From positions 434,001 to 498,000 of the forward strand of contig CAVSZD010000007.1 of assembly GCA_963732355.1 (NCBI GenBank): a DNA stretch of 64,000 bases. The letters run 5' to 3'. Of this stretch, positions 50,827 through 60,267 are shown one piece after another (position 1 is the first letter of the stretch; each line of letters begins with the position of its first letter). Below the pieces are notes generated by a model. That model saw only the letters and a list, made by a program, of their open reading frames with translations. It did no database searches and had not been told where the DNA came from. The DNA comes from JADKAV01 sp963732355. GTDB taxonomy: Bacteria > Actinomycetota > Actinomycetes > S36-B12 > UBA10799. A program made the translations under genes and the position numbers.

Positions 50827-51501
50827 GTGAAACGATTGTTCGCCGCCTCGATGCTCCTGCTGACCTTTGGCATGCCCGCCGTTGCCCACGCTGAACAGGG
50901 TCCCGGTTACGGGGGCGACGCAAACGGCCTCGAGGTCTCCTGGAAGACCAACGAGAACCAAGCACTGGCCGCGGCCCCGCCCCCCGTGCCCACCGACACC
51001 GAGTCGGGCGCCAGTTCACAACCGGCCCGGGACCCGCAGCGCATCGCTACCGCCGCGGACGCCGCGCAGCTACAGATCGATGGCATTGGCTTCCGTGGGC
51101 TGTCCGAGGTGCAGATCCAGTTCGGCAGCGCGCAGCCCGTGGCCGTTCGCGCCGACCAGACCGGAACCATCACTGCCGACTTCCCCGCCACCGGAGCAGC
51201 AGACCCAGGCACAACCGTCGTGGCCATCGGCCGCGGTCCATCGGGCGCCACACGCACACTGGTCGGATCCATCCCGCCCCTGCCGCACGGGACGAACTTG
51301 ATGGGCATGGTGCCGTGGGTGCTTGTTGTGCCCGTAGTGCTGCTGGCGGTAGCCGGGCTGATCGGCCGTCGCCCGAGGCGGGTTCGCGAACACGAGGTCC
51401 CCTCGTTGCTGCTGGCACCCGCGCCTACAGGACCGATGATCGCCACCTACCCAATGCCGGCCCCCACCACGGCGCCCATTGCGCTGGGCGGCCCGCGTTA
51501 G
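50827..51501 (+). CDS. Secreted protein with C-terminal membrane anchor
   Basis: A 224-residue protein: signal peptide (VKRLFAASMLLLTFGMPAVAHA), an Ala/Pro-rich linker, a small beta-rich domain (IDGIGFRGLSEVQIQFGSAQ), one C-terminal membrane segment (MVPWVLVVPVVLLAVAGLIG), and a basic then Pro-rich cytoplasmic tail. The layout resembles surface proteins tethered at the C-terminus. I recognise no family. The stop TAG (51499-51501) is the GTTAG of repeat A copy 4. It diverges from the flippase operon. Confidence 0.65.
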   Translation: MKRLFAASMLLLTFGMPAVAHAEQGPGYGGDANGLEVSWKTNENQALAAAPPPVPTDTESGASSQPARDPQRIATAADAAQLQIDGIGFRGLSEVQIQFGSAQPVAVRADQTGTITADFPATGAADPGTTVVAIGRGPSGATRTLVGSIPPLPHGTNLMGMVPWVLVVPVVLLAVAGLIGRRPRRVREHEVPSLLLAPAPTGPMIATYPMPAPTTAPIALGGPR

Positions 51502-51564
51502 AGGTTGTGCTGTTGGTTAGCGAAACAACGCGTGGATTCGCTAACCAACCGGACAACCTCTAAC
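51497..51564. repeat. Dispersed palindromic repeat, family A, copy 4 (supplies both stop codons)
   Basis: Arms of 28 bp with two or so mismatches (GTTAGAGGTTGTGC... and ...CAACCTCTAAC) surround the core AACAACGCGTGG. The left GTTAG contains the TAG of the plus-strand gene, and the right CTAAC contains the TAG of the minus-strand gene (51560-51562). The element thus forms the entire junction of two convergent genes. Confidence 0.92.
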
Positions 51565-53582
51565 CAACCGGCCTCAGCCGCTCTGACAAGGCCTTGCGGT
51601 GTTCAACCAGGCCGCCGGCGATCAGCAATAGAAGGACGGCGAAGGAACCCAAGGTCGTCGGCAACAACAGCCGCCAGGGGGCGTACTCGACCATCGTGGC
51701 TTGGCCATCGACTTCGAAAGCGACGGTGCCCGCCAATGTGGGCGTACCTGGGCGTCCGGCGATCTGCCAGCCGGTGGAGTACTCCTCCGGCAGAACGACC
51801 CAACCCGGCTCGCCCGCCTCAAGCCGCCATGCGGTGGCAGACAGCTTCGTCAGGCCGCCGGACCGCTGGCTGGCCACACTGTCGCCGCCCGTTCCGGAGG
51901 TGACAGCCTCCGTTCCCAACTCCCCGGCCGCGGCCGCTTCGAGAAGTTGACCATAATCGGCCACCCGGCGGTCCACGACACGACCGGTGCCCTGGGCAAG
52001 CACTCGGTACACGACCATCGACTCGGTCTCCAGGACCTTCTCCAGGTCCGGCTGCTCACCGAGCCAGGCGTAGTCCTCGGCCTCGGGTGTGCGTGCCAGC
52101 AACACGTACTCGACTCCGAGCGGCGCGATCAGGCGCCCGAAGGCCCCACCCCCGCCATCAGCGACCAGCCGGTCGACGTAGGCCGTACGAAGCGATGTGG
52201 AGTCCGTGCGCAGACCCGGCAGCTCAACAGCGTCGGAGGTCAGAACCGACCTGTTGAAGAAGGCGTTGCTCGGAGTTGCGATCGTCCGATCACCGGAGAA
52301 CTCGAACGGCTGGTACGCATGCCAAGGCAGGAACAGGCCAAGACCGGCACCCCGACCCATGGTGAGATTCGCCGCCCACCAGCCGACGGGGTACTGACTG
52401 GTCGAAATCGACCCGCCCAGCCCCCACAGCAGAGCCGGCGCCAATACCAAAGGTGCGCCGATAATCGGCAAAGCCAGCGCCCGGGAGCGACCAGCCAGGC
52501 GCAGCGCTACCCACTCAGCAGCGGTCGCGAACGCTACCGCGTAACCGAGCAGCGCGAGCCCCACCCACTTCTGCTGCTCACGCATCGCCTCGAACAGCGG
52601 CAAGATGATCGAAGGCCAGCCGGTAGACACTCCCGAGCGGACCGGTGATCCCCGCACCCAGCAGCAGCCCGACGATCGTGACCGCCAGCAGCGGAGCGGC
52701 CCTTTCGGCCTCAAGAGCGAAGAGTTGCCGGAATCCCCAAACAATCCCAGCCGCCAAGACGACCAACAACACCACCGCCAACACCGGCGTGAACATGCTT
52801 CGAACGGCTTCCTCGGGCGCAGTGCGCCAGAAGCCGTGCAGGCTACCGACGGTGAGTAGCACTCCCCCCGGCCCGGATCTGGTGGCGTAGGCCTCTAGGT
52901 CGGCGTCGGTGACCTGCAGCGCCGGCGTGTTCGTCAGCCAGAGCACCAAGGCGTAGGAATAGACAAGGCCCGCGGCGACAACCACCTGCGCAGTTCGAAC
53001 GAGGTCACGCCAAGAAGGTGAGGGTAGGAACGCGACCGCTACCACCAACACCAACCCGAGCCATGCCGCGTGCGGGCTGACGGAGATCGCCAATGCGTAC
53101 CAGAGCGCTGGACGGACTGCGAACCACTTGTTCCGGCGCCTGGCTTCAAGTGCCGCAGCGAAAAGCCAGGGAAGCAGGGCCAGGCCGAGCAGGAAAGCCA
53201 CGTGCCCCACCCGTACGCGGTCGATGACCACGGGGTTACAGACCATGAACAGCGCGGCTCCCAAACGGCGCCACGAGCTTCCCCCGGCTGCTACCGAGGC
53301 TCCGGCGGCAGCCAGCGGAAAGTAGGCGAGGATCACTATCCAGGCAGTAGCAGCCGGGCCGACCACCTCGCGCAGAAGTTGGGTCATGATTCGGAACGGC
53401 ATGGCGTCCAAGGCAGATCCGGACAGGCCGTACACCCCGGGAGTAAGCGTCTGATTGGGACCACTCACCCAGTCCAGGAGTAACAGGTATCCGCCGCGCA
53501 CCCACGGTGCTACAACCGCGAGACCGACCAGCAGACCAATCGCCGCGGCCACCAGCGTGACCCGGCGCGAGCTGGTGGTCAT
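51560..53582 (-). CDS. Multi-TM membrane protein, GT-C/YfhO-like (one frameshift)
   Basis: About 674 residues with some 12 transmembrane segments and a C-terminal extracytoplasmic beta-rich part, ending in a last TM (LLLPTTLGSFAVLLLLIAGGL). The N-terminal half (to GSVYRLAFDH) and the second half join when one T is removed from CATCTTGCCG near 52604, giving FDHLPLFEAMREQQKW. That motif parallels the P-x-F-x3-RE-x2-K pattern of the AftD-like protein at 55046. It is probably a polyprenyl-phosphate-sugar-dependent glycosyltransferase or partner. The acceptor is unknown. Confidence 0.6.
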
Positions 53583-54955
53583 GACCGGTCGATTGAGTCC
53601 AGATGCGCAGCGCTGACGACGGCGCGGACCAGAGGGCCGACCGCATCGTGCGACGCCCCCGAGGTGTCGACGATGAGATTCGCGCAGCGTCCGGGACCTT
53701 CAGCCAACAAGTCCCGGAACATCTGTTGCTGCGCGGCCTGCTCGGCCAATGGACGCTCGGGCTTGCGGGCATGGATCATCTCGGCCGGCGCGTCAGGCAA
53801 TGCCATGACATCTGGAGCAGGCACGAGCCACTGCGCGAACTTCGCCGCGCGCGAACCAGGCCACGGCGACTCCCGCAGGTCGTAGACGTAGCGATCACAG
53901 ATCACCACCTCACCGCGACGCTTGGGACCGGCGACCGTGGACGCATAGCGCCACCCGTACTCCAGGGCGTAGAACCACGCGGCGGCCTTGCGCAGACCCG
54001 GATGGTCGGGGGTCGCGTGGGGGTCCTTGACCTGATCAGCGGCCGACGATTTGTCCTCACCTCCTGGTTCAGGCACTCCGAGCAGCTTGCGCGCCAGCCC
54101 TACACCGGGCAGATTGCCCCGGGCCATTCCGAAGTAGGCGGTCCGTGTGACGAACCCAAAGGCCTCAAGGCGCTGCGCCAATTCCGTGGCCACCGTCGAC
54201 TTCCCAGAGCCGTCCGTCCCGACCGTGGCCACCACAACTCCACGCGCACGATGACCCAGAGGACCTTTGCGGCGTCCGGCGGGAATGATCGTGTGACGCT
54301 GCCGCCAGGACGAGCGCAGGTTGCTTGGAGCCACTGTGGATTTCAGGAGCACCCGTCTGGCACGTTTGACCAGTCCAGCCGGGGGTTCCGAACCAGCCAG
54401 CACCTCCACAATGTCGTCCGCAAGGGTCGGCATAGATGCTGACCACGTGTCAACTGCCGCCGCGCGGGCGGTGTCGGTGGCCCGCGCCCACGCCTGTCTG
54501 GCCTGGGCGAGCCGGCTGTCCTCGACGATCCTGCCGCGCAGCAGTGGCCTCACGAAGAGGTCAGCCGCAGCGGCGGTGCCGACAAGGCGATGGTCGAGCA
54601 CTTCCACCTCGGACCCCGCCAAGAGCACAATCGGCCCGACCCGAAGGTCACTGAACGTGACATCCACGATCGCCAATCCGGCAGAGGTCGCCACGGCCCA
54701 TCCCGTGTGCTGAAGACGGCGCGGATCCGTTGTGTGCTCGACACGGGCTGCTGGCAAACCCTGCTCCACGGCCCGGACGACTTCCTCGCGCTGCGAGCCC
54801 TCACACCAGATGTCGAGGTCCTTGGCGTCGTCGGCAACGACCCACTGATCCACTGCGTCAAACGCACCCTGCCAGGCCCAGCGCCGCTCTCCCAGCACGT
54901 TGGCCAGGATTTCGACGACGTCGGCCCGCTGGAAACCGGTCGGCACAGCGGTCAT
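53579..54955 (-). CDS. Fusion of NTase-like domain and thymidylate-kinase-like P-loop domain
   Basis: A 458-residue protein. The N-terminal ~190 residues resemble a nucleotidyltransferase-type domain (WVVADDAKDLDIWCEG with D-L-D). The C-terminal part is a thymidylate-kinase-like P-loop fold with ATVGTDGSGKSTVATELA and VVICDRYVYDLRESPWPG. Such fusions occur in polysaccharide clusters and may phosphorylate a sugar, lipid or nucleotide precursor; this is inference. I chose the ATG at 54953-54955 (ATG 54956-54958 is equally possible). The gene overlaps the GT-C-like gene by 4 bp and diverges from the AftD-like gene. Confidence 0.65.
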   Translation of the reverse strand: MTAVPTGFQRADVVEILANVLGERRWAWQGAFDAVDQWVVADDAKDLDIWCEGSQREEVVRAVEQGLPAARVEHTTDPRRLQHTGWAVATSAGLAIVDVTFSDLRVGPIVLLAGSEVEVLDHRLVGTAAAADLFVRPLLRGRIVEDSRLAQARQAWARATDTARAAAVDTWSASMPTLADDIVEVLAGSEPPAGLVKRARRVLLKSTVAPSNLRSSWRQRHTIIPAGRRKGPLGHRARGVVVATVGTDGSGKSTVATELAQRLEAFGFVTRTAYFGMARGNLPGVGLARKLLGVPEPGGEDKSSAADQVKDPHATPDHPGLRKAAAWFYALEYGWRYASTVAGPKRRGEVVICDRYVYDLRESPWPGSRAAKFAQWLVPAPDVMALPDAPAEMIHARKPERPLAEQAAQQQMFRDLLAEGPGRCANLIVDTSGASHDAVGPLVRAVVSAAHLDSIDRS

Positions 54956-55045
54956 CATGAGCCTCAGAGTAGGGCAGGGCGCCATGTCAGGGCTTTTTCT
55001 GAGGTCAAACCTGACCCGCGCTTGCACATCTCTTGAGGTAAGCCC

Positions 55046-58000
55046 ATGAATCTAATGTCCGTGGCCACAACGACTCAGGCACCGTCTGAGAGTTCTCCCG
55101 TGGCCGCACCGTCTCGTGACTGGCTGTCACGACTGTGGCCCAGCGGCTTCCACCCCGCACGCGCCTACGGGATCGTGCTCATCATCTCCACGTTCATCGT
55201 GAGTCGCTGGTTCAGGGCCGGCACGTTCATCGCCACCGGCGACATGGGCCCGTTGATCCGACAGGGCTGGGAACCCGGGGTGCTGTGGTCGTGGAACTAC
55301 CAGGTCACCGGCGCGGGGTCAGCCGCGCACACCATAGGCCGGGCACCGGAATTCCTGCTGATCTGGCTGAGCCGTTCGATGGGGTTCGACGAGACCGTGG
55401 CGCAGTGGATGTTCTACACGATCATCTACGGTCTGGTCGCATTCGGCGTGGCCTACGCTGCCGGGGCGATCGTGCGCAGCGAGTGGGGCATCGTCGTCGC
55501 GGGCACGTTCGCCGTCATGAACGGGTTCTTCCTCACCCGCATCCCGAATCCGCTCAACATCATCTCCGTGGGCACCCTGGCCCTGCTGACCGGTATCGCG
55601 ATGCGGGTCGCACAGGGCCGGACGGTCCCGACCCCGATCGCCGGGTTCGCATTCATCCCCATCGCCTTCCTGGCCTTCAATCCCCCGATGTTCGTGGTCG
55701 CCACTCTGTGGGCCAGCGTCTTTGCGCTCCTGCTGGTCGGTTTCCTGTTCGGCCGCCGCGGTTTCATGCGACTGCTCAAGTGGGACCTGATGGCCGCACC
55801 GTGGGTCATCGTGCTGAACCTGTGGTGGCTGGTGCCGTTTCTGCAGGCCTACACCGGCGGCGGAGGTGCGGAGTCCAACGCCACCTTCACCGATCCCACG
55901 AACTGGACCTGGGCGCAGATCAACAACCAGATCCCCAACGCGCTCACCCTCACCGCAAACTGGGCCTGGTACTTGCCGCAGTACCTTCCGTTCACGGAGG
56001 CTCTCGACCGCCCCACCTGGATCTGGATCCGTTACCTGATCCCCGCTCTGGTCTTCGCCGCACCCTTGGCCGCCCTGCCTGCCCGACGTCGGGTGTCGAT
56101 GGTCCTGCTGGGCCTGTCCGGGGTATTCGTGTTCTTGGCGAAGGGGCTCATGGAACCGCTGTCGCAGGTGAACCTGTGGCTCTACCTGCACGTGCCGGGC
56201 TTCTGGCTGTTCCGCGAGCCCATGAGCAAGCTCGGCCAGTTGCTAGTGGTCCTGTTCGCAGTGCAGTTGGCGATCCTAACCGAAGGGGTGCTGCACAAAT
56301 GGCGCGACCGTGGCCCGCGTTCTGCGAGATGGCCGGGCTTCCTGCCTCATCCGCGAACCCTGACTCTGATTGGCGCGACGCTGGGAACGCTTCTGGTCAT
56401 CATCTACCCTTACCCGATCGCGACCGGTGGCGTGATTCCCGACGAGCGCCCGATGCAGCCGTCGGCGCACGTGCGGGTCCCCGAGTACTGGCGCGAGATG
56501 GCTGCGGCGGTCAACGCCGACCCCAGCCCTGGCAAGGTCCTGGTGCTGCCGCTGGACGACTACTACCAGATGCCCACCCAATGGGGTTTCTTCGGTGTGG
56601 ATAGCATCGCCAACCTGCTCGTGCGCCGAGGGGTCATCCAGCCGAAGCCGGACGGCTACTTCGGCGACGTGCCCGGTTATAAGGCCGATGTGCAAGGAAT
56701 CCAGACCGCCTTGACCTCCGGGGATCTGAGCGCCGTGCCGCGACTTCTGGACGCCAGCGGCATCGACACGATCATCGTTCGGCACGACCTCATCCGCGAC
56801 ATGCCTGGCCGTTCGATCGCCAACGACGAGGTTCTGGCCAAGGCTCTGGAACGGACCCCGGGCATGATGCGCAGTGAAGAAGGCGAGTTGGAACTATGGC
56901 ACGCGCCAGCCGGCAGCGGGGACGCTGTGCGCGCCTACAACAATGTCGTCACCGTTGGCTCTCGACCTGACGCCGGTGCGGCCGTGCTCGGGTCTATCGG
57001 TAACGGCAGTGCGGTGATGGCACTCAAGTCCAGCACGAAGGCGCCGGCCTATCCGACGGTGGACGACTCCCCGCAGGTGACCGACGACTCCGTCGCCTGG
57101 CCGATCCCTGCCGTGGATGAAGGTGACCCGCAGACGGCAGTGGATCTCCTACCCGGCCGCTACGTTGTCGCGCAGAGGGCGCGGGCGGCTGCGGTTCTCA
57201 CTCCCAGTCTCGACAAGGGCAGAAGCCGATTGGTCTTCACCGATCCGACGAAGGTCCGAGTCGACGACCAGGTCGTCTCCACGAGGCCACCCCTGTACGT
57301 ACCTGTGCCACGAACCGACGTTGTGGCGGTTCGAGCGGGTACTCGCGCGGTGTCGCTTGACCAATGGGGTCGGCAGGCATTGCCTCGCAAACTCGGTGCC
57401 CCCGTCGCCCAGGCCGCTGTGGCGGTCGGATCGGCCACTCCTTTGACGGTGTTCTCCCCCAGCGCCGAACCCGCGGACCCGGCCCCAGCTTCGGAGGTCT
57501 ACGACTGCAACAACTACGAACCGCGGCCAGCCTCGGAGTTGAAACTGCGCAAGACCACGGTGCCCACCCCAGCCGGTCCGGCGATCCGGCTCAGCGCCCT
57601 GGACCACGCCGCCTGCACGCGCATCGAGATCCGTGACGCCGCGCCGGGACGGACCTACCGGGTGCGCTTGGAGTACCGGATGGTGCAGGGCAAGCGGCCG
57701 CAGATCTGCCTGTGGCAGGTCGGCACCGACGGCTGCGCCCTGGCCCCGCGCCCCACCATCAACGCCGGGTGGCACCCCTACGAACAGATCGTGACCGTCG
57801 AGCAGGATGCTGACTCCCTGATCCTGGTGCTGCACGCCGACGTCGGCGAGCGGCTGCTGGGCAAGACGGTGACCGACTACCGCTCCATTTCCATCGAGGC
57901 GCTGGATCCGGTTCTCGAGACCGAGATCTGGCCCCCCGAGGTCCGTCAGCAGCAGGTGGACCTCACCGGGGGAGAACACACGATTTCGGTCTCCGGTGGG

Positions 58001-58831
58001 CCGTCGGGTTCGTCCTTGTCACAGTTCGAGCCCCTGCAGGACTGCTTCCGGTACGACGACCGCACCCAGGAGCAGGCGGGGCTGATGGCCAGCTACTCCG
58101 GCGACCTGCGGGACCCAACGATCACATTGGGCGCCCGCGACCACATGGCGTGCCTGGGTGCGACCATCCCCGACATGGGCCAGTCCTCGCTGTACCGGTT
58201 CGCACTCGAAGCCCGCAAAGTCAACGACCGGGACCCGAAGTTCTGCCTGTATCTGCGCGGGCCCGATCGCTGCCAGAAACTTCCAATCGTCGTCGGCTGG
58301 AACGGCTGGACCCCCTTCAGCACCCTGGTGGGCCCAGATGACAAGGCTGTCGAGACGCGGGTCTATCTCTATGGGCTGCGCACCCTCGAGGGCACCGAGC
58401 AGTCACGCGTGGAGTACCGGTCGATCCGACTCAACCCGGTCGCATCGCCCAGCTCTGTGGTCCTCGTGCGCCAACCGTACGGGGGCACCCCCGATGTGAT
58501 GGGCGCACGCAGCATCGACGTGGAGTCCGAACGCATCAACCCGACCCAAACGAAGATCTCCGCCGAACCCGGGGCGACCCTCATCGCCCTGACTGAGACG
58601 AACGCACCGGGCTGGAACCTCACAGGCTTCGGCAAGTCGAGCCCGGCTCAGGGGTGGATGGCCTCCTGGAAGGTCGACGGTCAGCCCGTCGACGGCTCTG
58701 CCCGATACCTGCCGGCAGGCACGAGTCGCAAGGCGCTCTACCTACTTCCGGTGGCTCTGGTAGCGGCGTTCCTGGCGATGCTCACCGGCGCCTGGTGGCG
58801 TCGTCGGCGCGCCCGGAGGAGGCCAGCGTGA
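55046..58831 (+). CDS. Large AftD-like GT-C membrane glycosyltransferase (DUF3367-type)
   Basis: 1,261 residues. The N-terminal ~400 residues hold about 11 TM segments with loop residues typical of alpha-(1,3)-arabinofuranosyltransferase-like proteins (FIATGDMGPLIRQGWEPG, GFWLFREPMSKLGQLL). A very long extracytoplasmic region follows, with two similar carbohydrate-binding-like modules (DCNNYEPRPASELKL and DCFRYDDRTQEQAGL, each followed by DHAACT or DHMACL), then a final TM (LYLLPVALVAAFLAMLTGAWW). AftD adds arabinose to arabinan using a polyprenyl-phosphate donor; substrate identity here is inferred. The next gene is coupled by GTGA. Confidence 0.7.
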   Translation: MNLMSVATTTQAPSESSPVAAPSRDWLSRLWPSGFHPARAYGIVLIISTFIVSRWFRAGTFIATGDMGPLIRQGWEPGVLWSWNYQVTGAGSAAHTIGRAPEFLLIWLSRSMGFDETVAQWMFYTIIYGLVAFGVAYAAGAIVRSEWGIVVAGTFAVMNGFFLTRIPNPLNIISVGTLALLTGIAMRVAQGRTVPTPIAGFAFIPIAFLAFNPPMFVVATLWASVFALLLVGFLFGRRGFMRLLKWDLMAAPWVIVLNLWWLVPFLQAYTGGGGAESNATFTDPTNWTWAQINNQIPNALTLTANWAWYLPQYLPFTEALDRPTWIWIRYLIPALVFAAPLAALPARRRVSMVLLGLSGVFVFLAKGLMEPLSQVNLWLYLHVPGFWLFREPMSKLGQLLVVLFAVQLAILTEGVLHKWRDRGPRSARWPGFLPHPRTLTLIGATLGTLLVIIYPYPIATGGVIPDERPMQPSAHVRVPEYWREMAAAVNADPSPGKVLVLPLDDYYQMPTQWGFFGVDSIANLLVRRGVIQPKPDGYFGDVPGYKADVQGIQTALTSGDLSAVPRLLDASGIDTIIVRHDLIRDMPGRSIANDEVLAKALERTPGMMRSEEGELELWHAPAGSGDAVRAYNNVVTVGSRPDAGAAVLGSIGNGSAVMALKSSTKAPAYPTVDDSPQVTDDSVAWPIPAVDEGDPQTAVDLLPGRYVVAQRARAAAVLTPSLDKGRSRLVFTDPTKVRVDDQVVSTRPPLYVPVPRTDVVAVRAGTRAVSLDQWGRQALPRKLGAPVAQAAVAVGSATPLTVFSPSAEPADPAPASEVYDCNNYEPRPASELKLRKTTVPTPAGPAIRLSALDHAACTRIEIRDAAPGRTYRVRLEYRMVQGKRPQICLWQVGTDGCALAPRPTINAGWHPYEQIVTVEQDADSLILVLHADVGERLLGKTVTDYRSISIEALDPVLETEIWPPEVRQQQVDLTGGEHTISVSGGPSGSSLSQFEPLQDCFRYDDRTQEQAGLMASYSGDLRDPTITLGARDHMACLGATIPDMGQSSLYRFALEARKVNDRDPKFCLYLRGPDRCQKLPIVVGWNGWTPFSTLVGPDDKAVETRVYLYGLRTLEGTEQSRVEYRSIRLNPVASPSSVVLVRQPYGGTPDVMGARSIDVESERINPTQTKISAEPGATLIALTETNAPGWNLTGFGKSSPAQGWMASWKVDGQPVDGSARYLPAGTSRKALYLLPVALVAAFLAMLTGAWWRRRRARRRPA

Positions 58832-59841
58832 GCTACGACCCGTTGTCCCGCCCGCCTGTGGGCCCGGCGGTCGCGATGCCGGCGCTCCACGCACCGAATC
58901 GTCGCCGGCGCATCATCGGTGTGATCCTCACCGTGGTGGTGATCATCGCTGCCGTGCTTCTCTTGCTGCGTTCGTGCGGTGAGGAGCAACCCCAAAGTGT
59001 GACCGTGGTCGCTGCTGGCGACATGGGCTGCGACCCTAAAGACCCTGCAGTGGGCAAAGGCCTGGACTGCCAGGCCCAGGCGGTGTCTGACATCGCCGTG
59101 GGCCTGCAGCCTTACGCGTTCATCGGCCTGGGGGACTACCAGTACGAGATTCCCACCGCGGACGGATACGCGGACGTCTACGACCCCGGCTGGGGCAGAC
59201 TGCGCGACATCACCTACCCGGCTATCGGCAATCAGGAGTACAAGGTCCACGAGGCGAATACCTTTCGCGACTACTTCGGGGAGCGCTCGGGCCCGGAGCA
59301 GGGCTATTGGGCGGTGGACCTGGGGCAATGGCACGTTGTCTTCCTGAACTCCAACTGCACGGTCGTGACCGGTGGCTGCGCGGCCGGTTCACCGCAGCAC
59401 ATGTGGCTGCAGGAGAACCTCGCGCGCAACTCCACGAAGTGCACGATGGCGGTGTGGCACCACCCTCGCTGGTCGAACGGGATCGCCGGCTCCGACGCCC
59501 GGATGGCGGCTCTGTACGAGACCCTGCTGATTGAGGACGTCGACATTCTGCTATCCGCTCATGAGGCGGACTACGAGCGCTTCGCTGCACTGGACGGTAG
59601 CGGTCAGCCACTGCCTGTGGGGGTCCGACAGTTCGTGGTCGGCACCGGCGGTCAGGTCACCTACGACCCGGAACTCGGCGACGCCAAGTGGCGGGCCAAA
59701 GCCAAGGCGGTGCCCAGCGAGTTCCGGGACACCGACCACCACGGAGTACTGCAACTTCAGCTGGATCCGGATGCTTACTCGTGGCAGTTCTTCGCACTTG
59801 GCGAGGGTGTCGTGGATGCGGGCTCGGCCGCCTGCCACTAG
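58828..59841 (+). CDS. Membrane-anchored metallophosphoesterase
   Basis: A 337-residue protein with one N-terminal membrane anchor (~30-50, IIGVILTVVVIIAAVLLLL) and an extracytoplasmic calcineurin-like phosphoesterase domain. Metal motifs in order are AAGDMGCD, GLGDYQYE, GNQEY, VWHHPRW and LSAHEADYER; the classical GDxxD, GNHE and GHxH are modified (Q for H in GNQE, and S-A-H-E-A). The GTG start overlaps the AftD-like stop and follows GGAGGAGG. It may remove phosphate from an exported glycan or lipid carrier. Confidence 0.82.
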   Translation: MSYDPLSRPPVGPAVAMPALHAPNRRRRIIGVILTVVVIIAAVLLLLRSCGEEQPQSVTVVAAGDMGCDPKDPAVGKGLDCQAQAVSDIAVGLQPYAFIGLGDYQYEIPTADGYADVYDPGWGRLRDITYPAIGNQEYKVHEANTFRDYFGERSGPEQGYWAVDLGQWHVVFLNSNCTVVTGGCAAGSPQHMWLQENLARNSTKCTMAVWHHPRWSNGIAGSDARMAALYETLLIEDVDILLSAHEADYERFAALDGSGQPLPVGVRQFVVGTGGQVTYDPELGDAKWRAKAKAVPSEFRDTDHHGVLQLQLDPDAYSWQFFALGEGVVDAGSAACH

Positions 59842-59850
59842 CGAAATCAA

Positions 59851-60010
59851 CCCCACCCCACCCTTCGCTGACTAGCCGACCAACCAGTAGGCCGCTGGTC
59901 ACCCAAAGGCCCGCCGCCCAGGACGCAAAACCGGCCCCACCCCACCCTTCGGCGACTAGCCGACCAACCAGTAGGCCGCTGGTCACCCAAAGGCCCGCCG
60001 CCCAGGAAGC
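59851..60010. repeat. Two-copy 84-bp tandem repeat (family D)
   Basis: Units starting at 59851 and 59935 share CCCCACCCCACCCTTCG, GACTAGCCGACCAACCAG and TAGGCCGCTGGTCACCC. They follow the phosphoesterase stop within 10 bp. This and the next entry fill the 426-bp gap before the fibronectin-type gene. Confidence 0.88.
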
Positions 60011-60043
60011 AATGTGGGAAATAGGCAAGTAGATCGCCGGAAA

Positions 60044-60200
60044 ATCACACGGCCCGGCTCGACCCGCCCAGCTCGACCAGCGCCCTGGCTTGACCCGCCG
60101 CTGACCCGCGGCTCGACCAGCGCCCGGGCTTGACCGCGCCTCGGCTTGACCCGCCCGGCTTGACCAGCCCGGCTCGACCAGCGCCCGGCTTGACCAGCCC
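60044..60200. repeat. Low-complexity GCCCGGCTTGACC / GGCTCGACCAGC repeat tract
   Basis: About ten irregular iterations of short units such as CGGCTTGACC and CGGCTCGACCAGC. No open frame with coding character crosses it. It looks like a slippage-prone spacer. Confidence 0.75.
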
Positions 60201-60267
60201 ACGATCCTGCCCTTATGCCGAAAGTGCCTTGAGGTTGTCTTGAATCGGGTTGGGCACCGTTGCGAAT

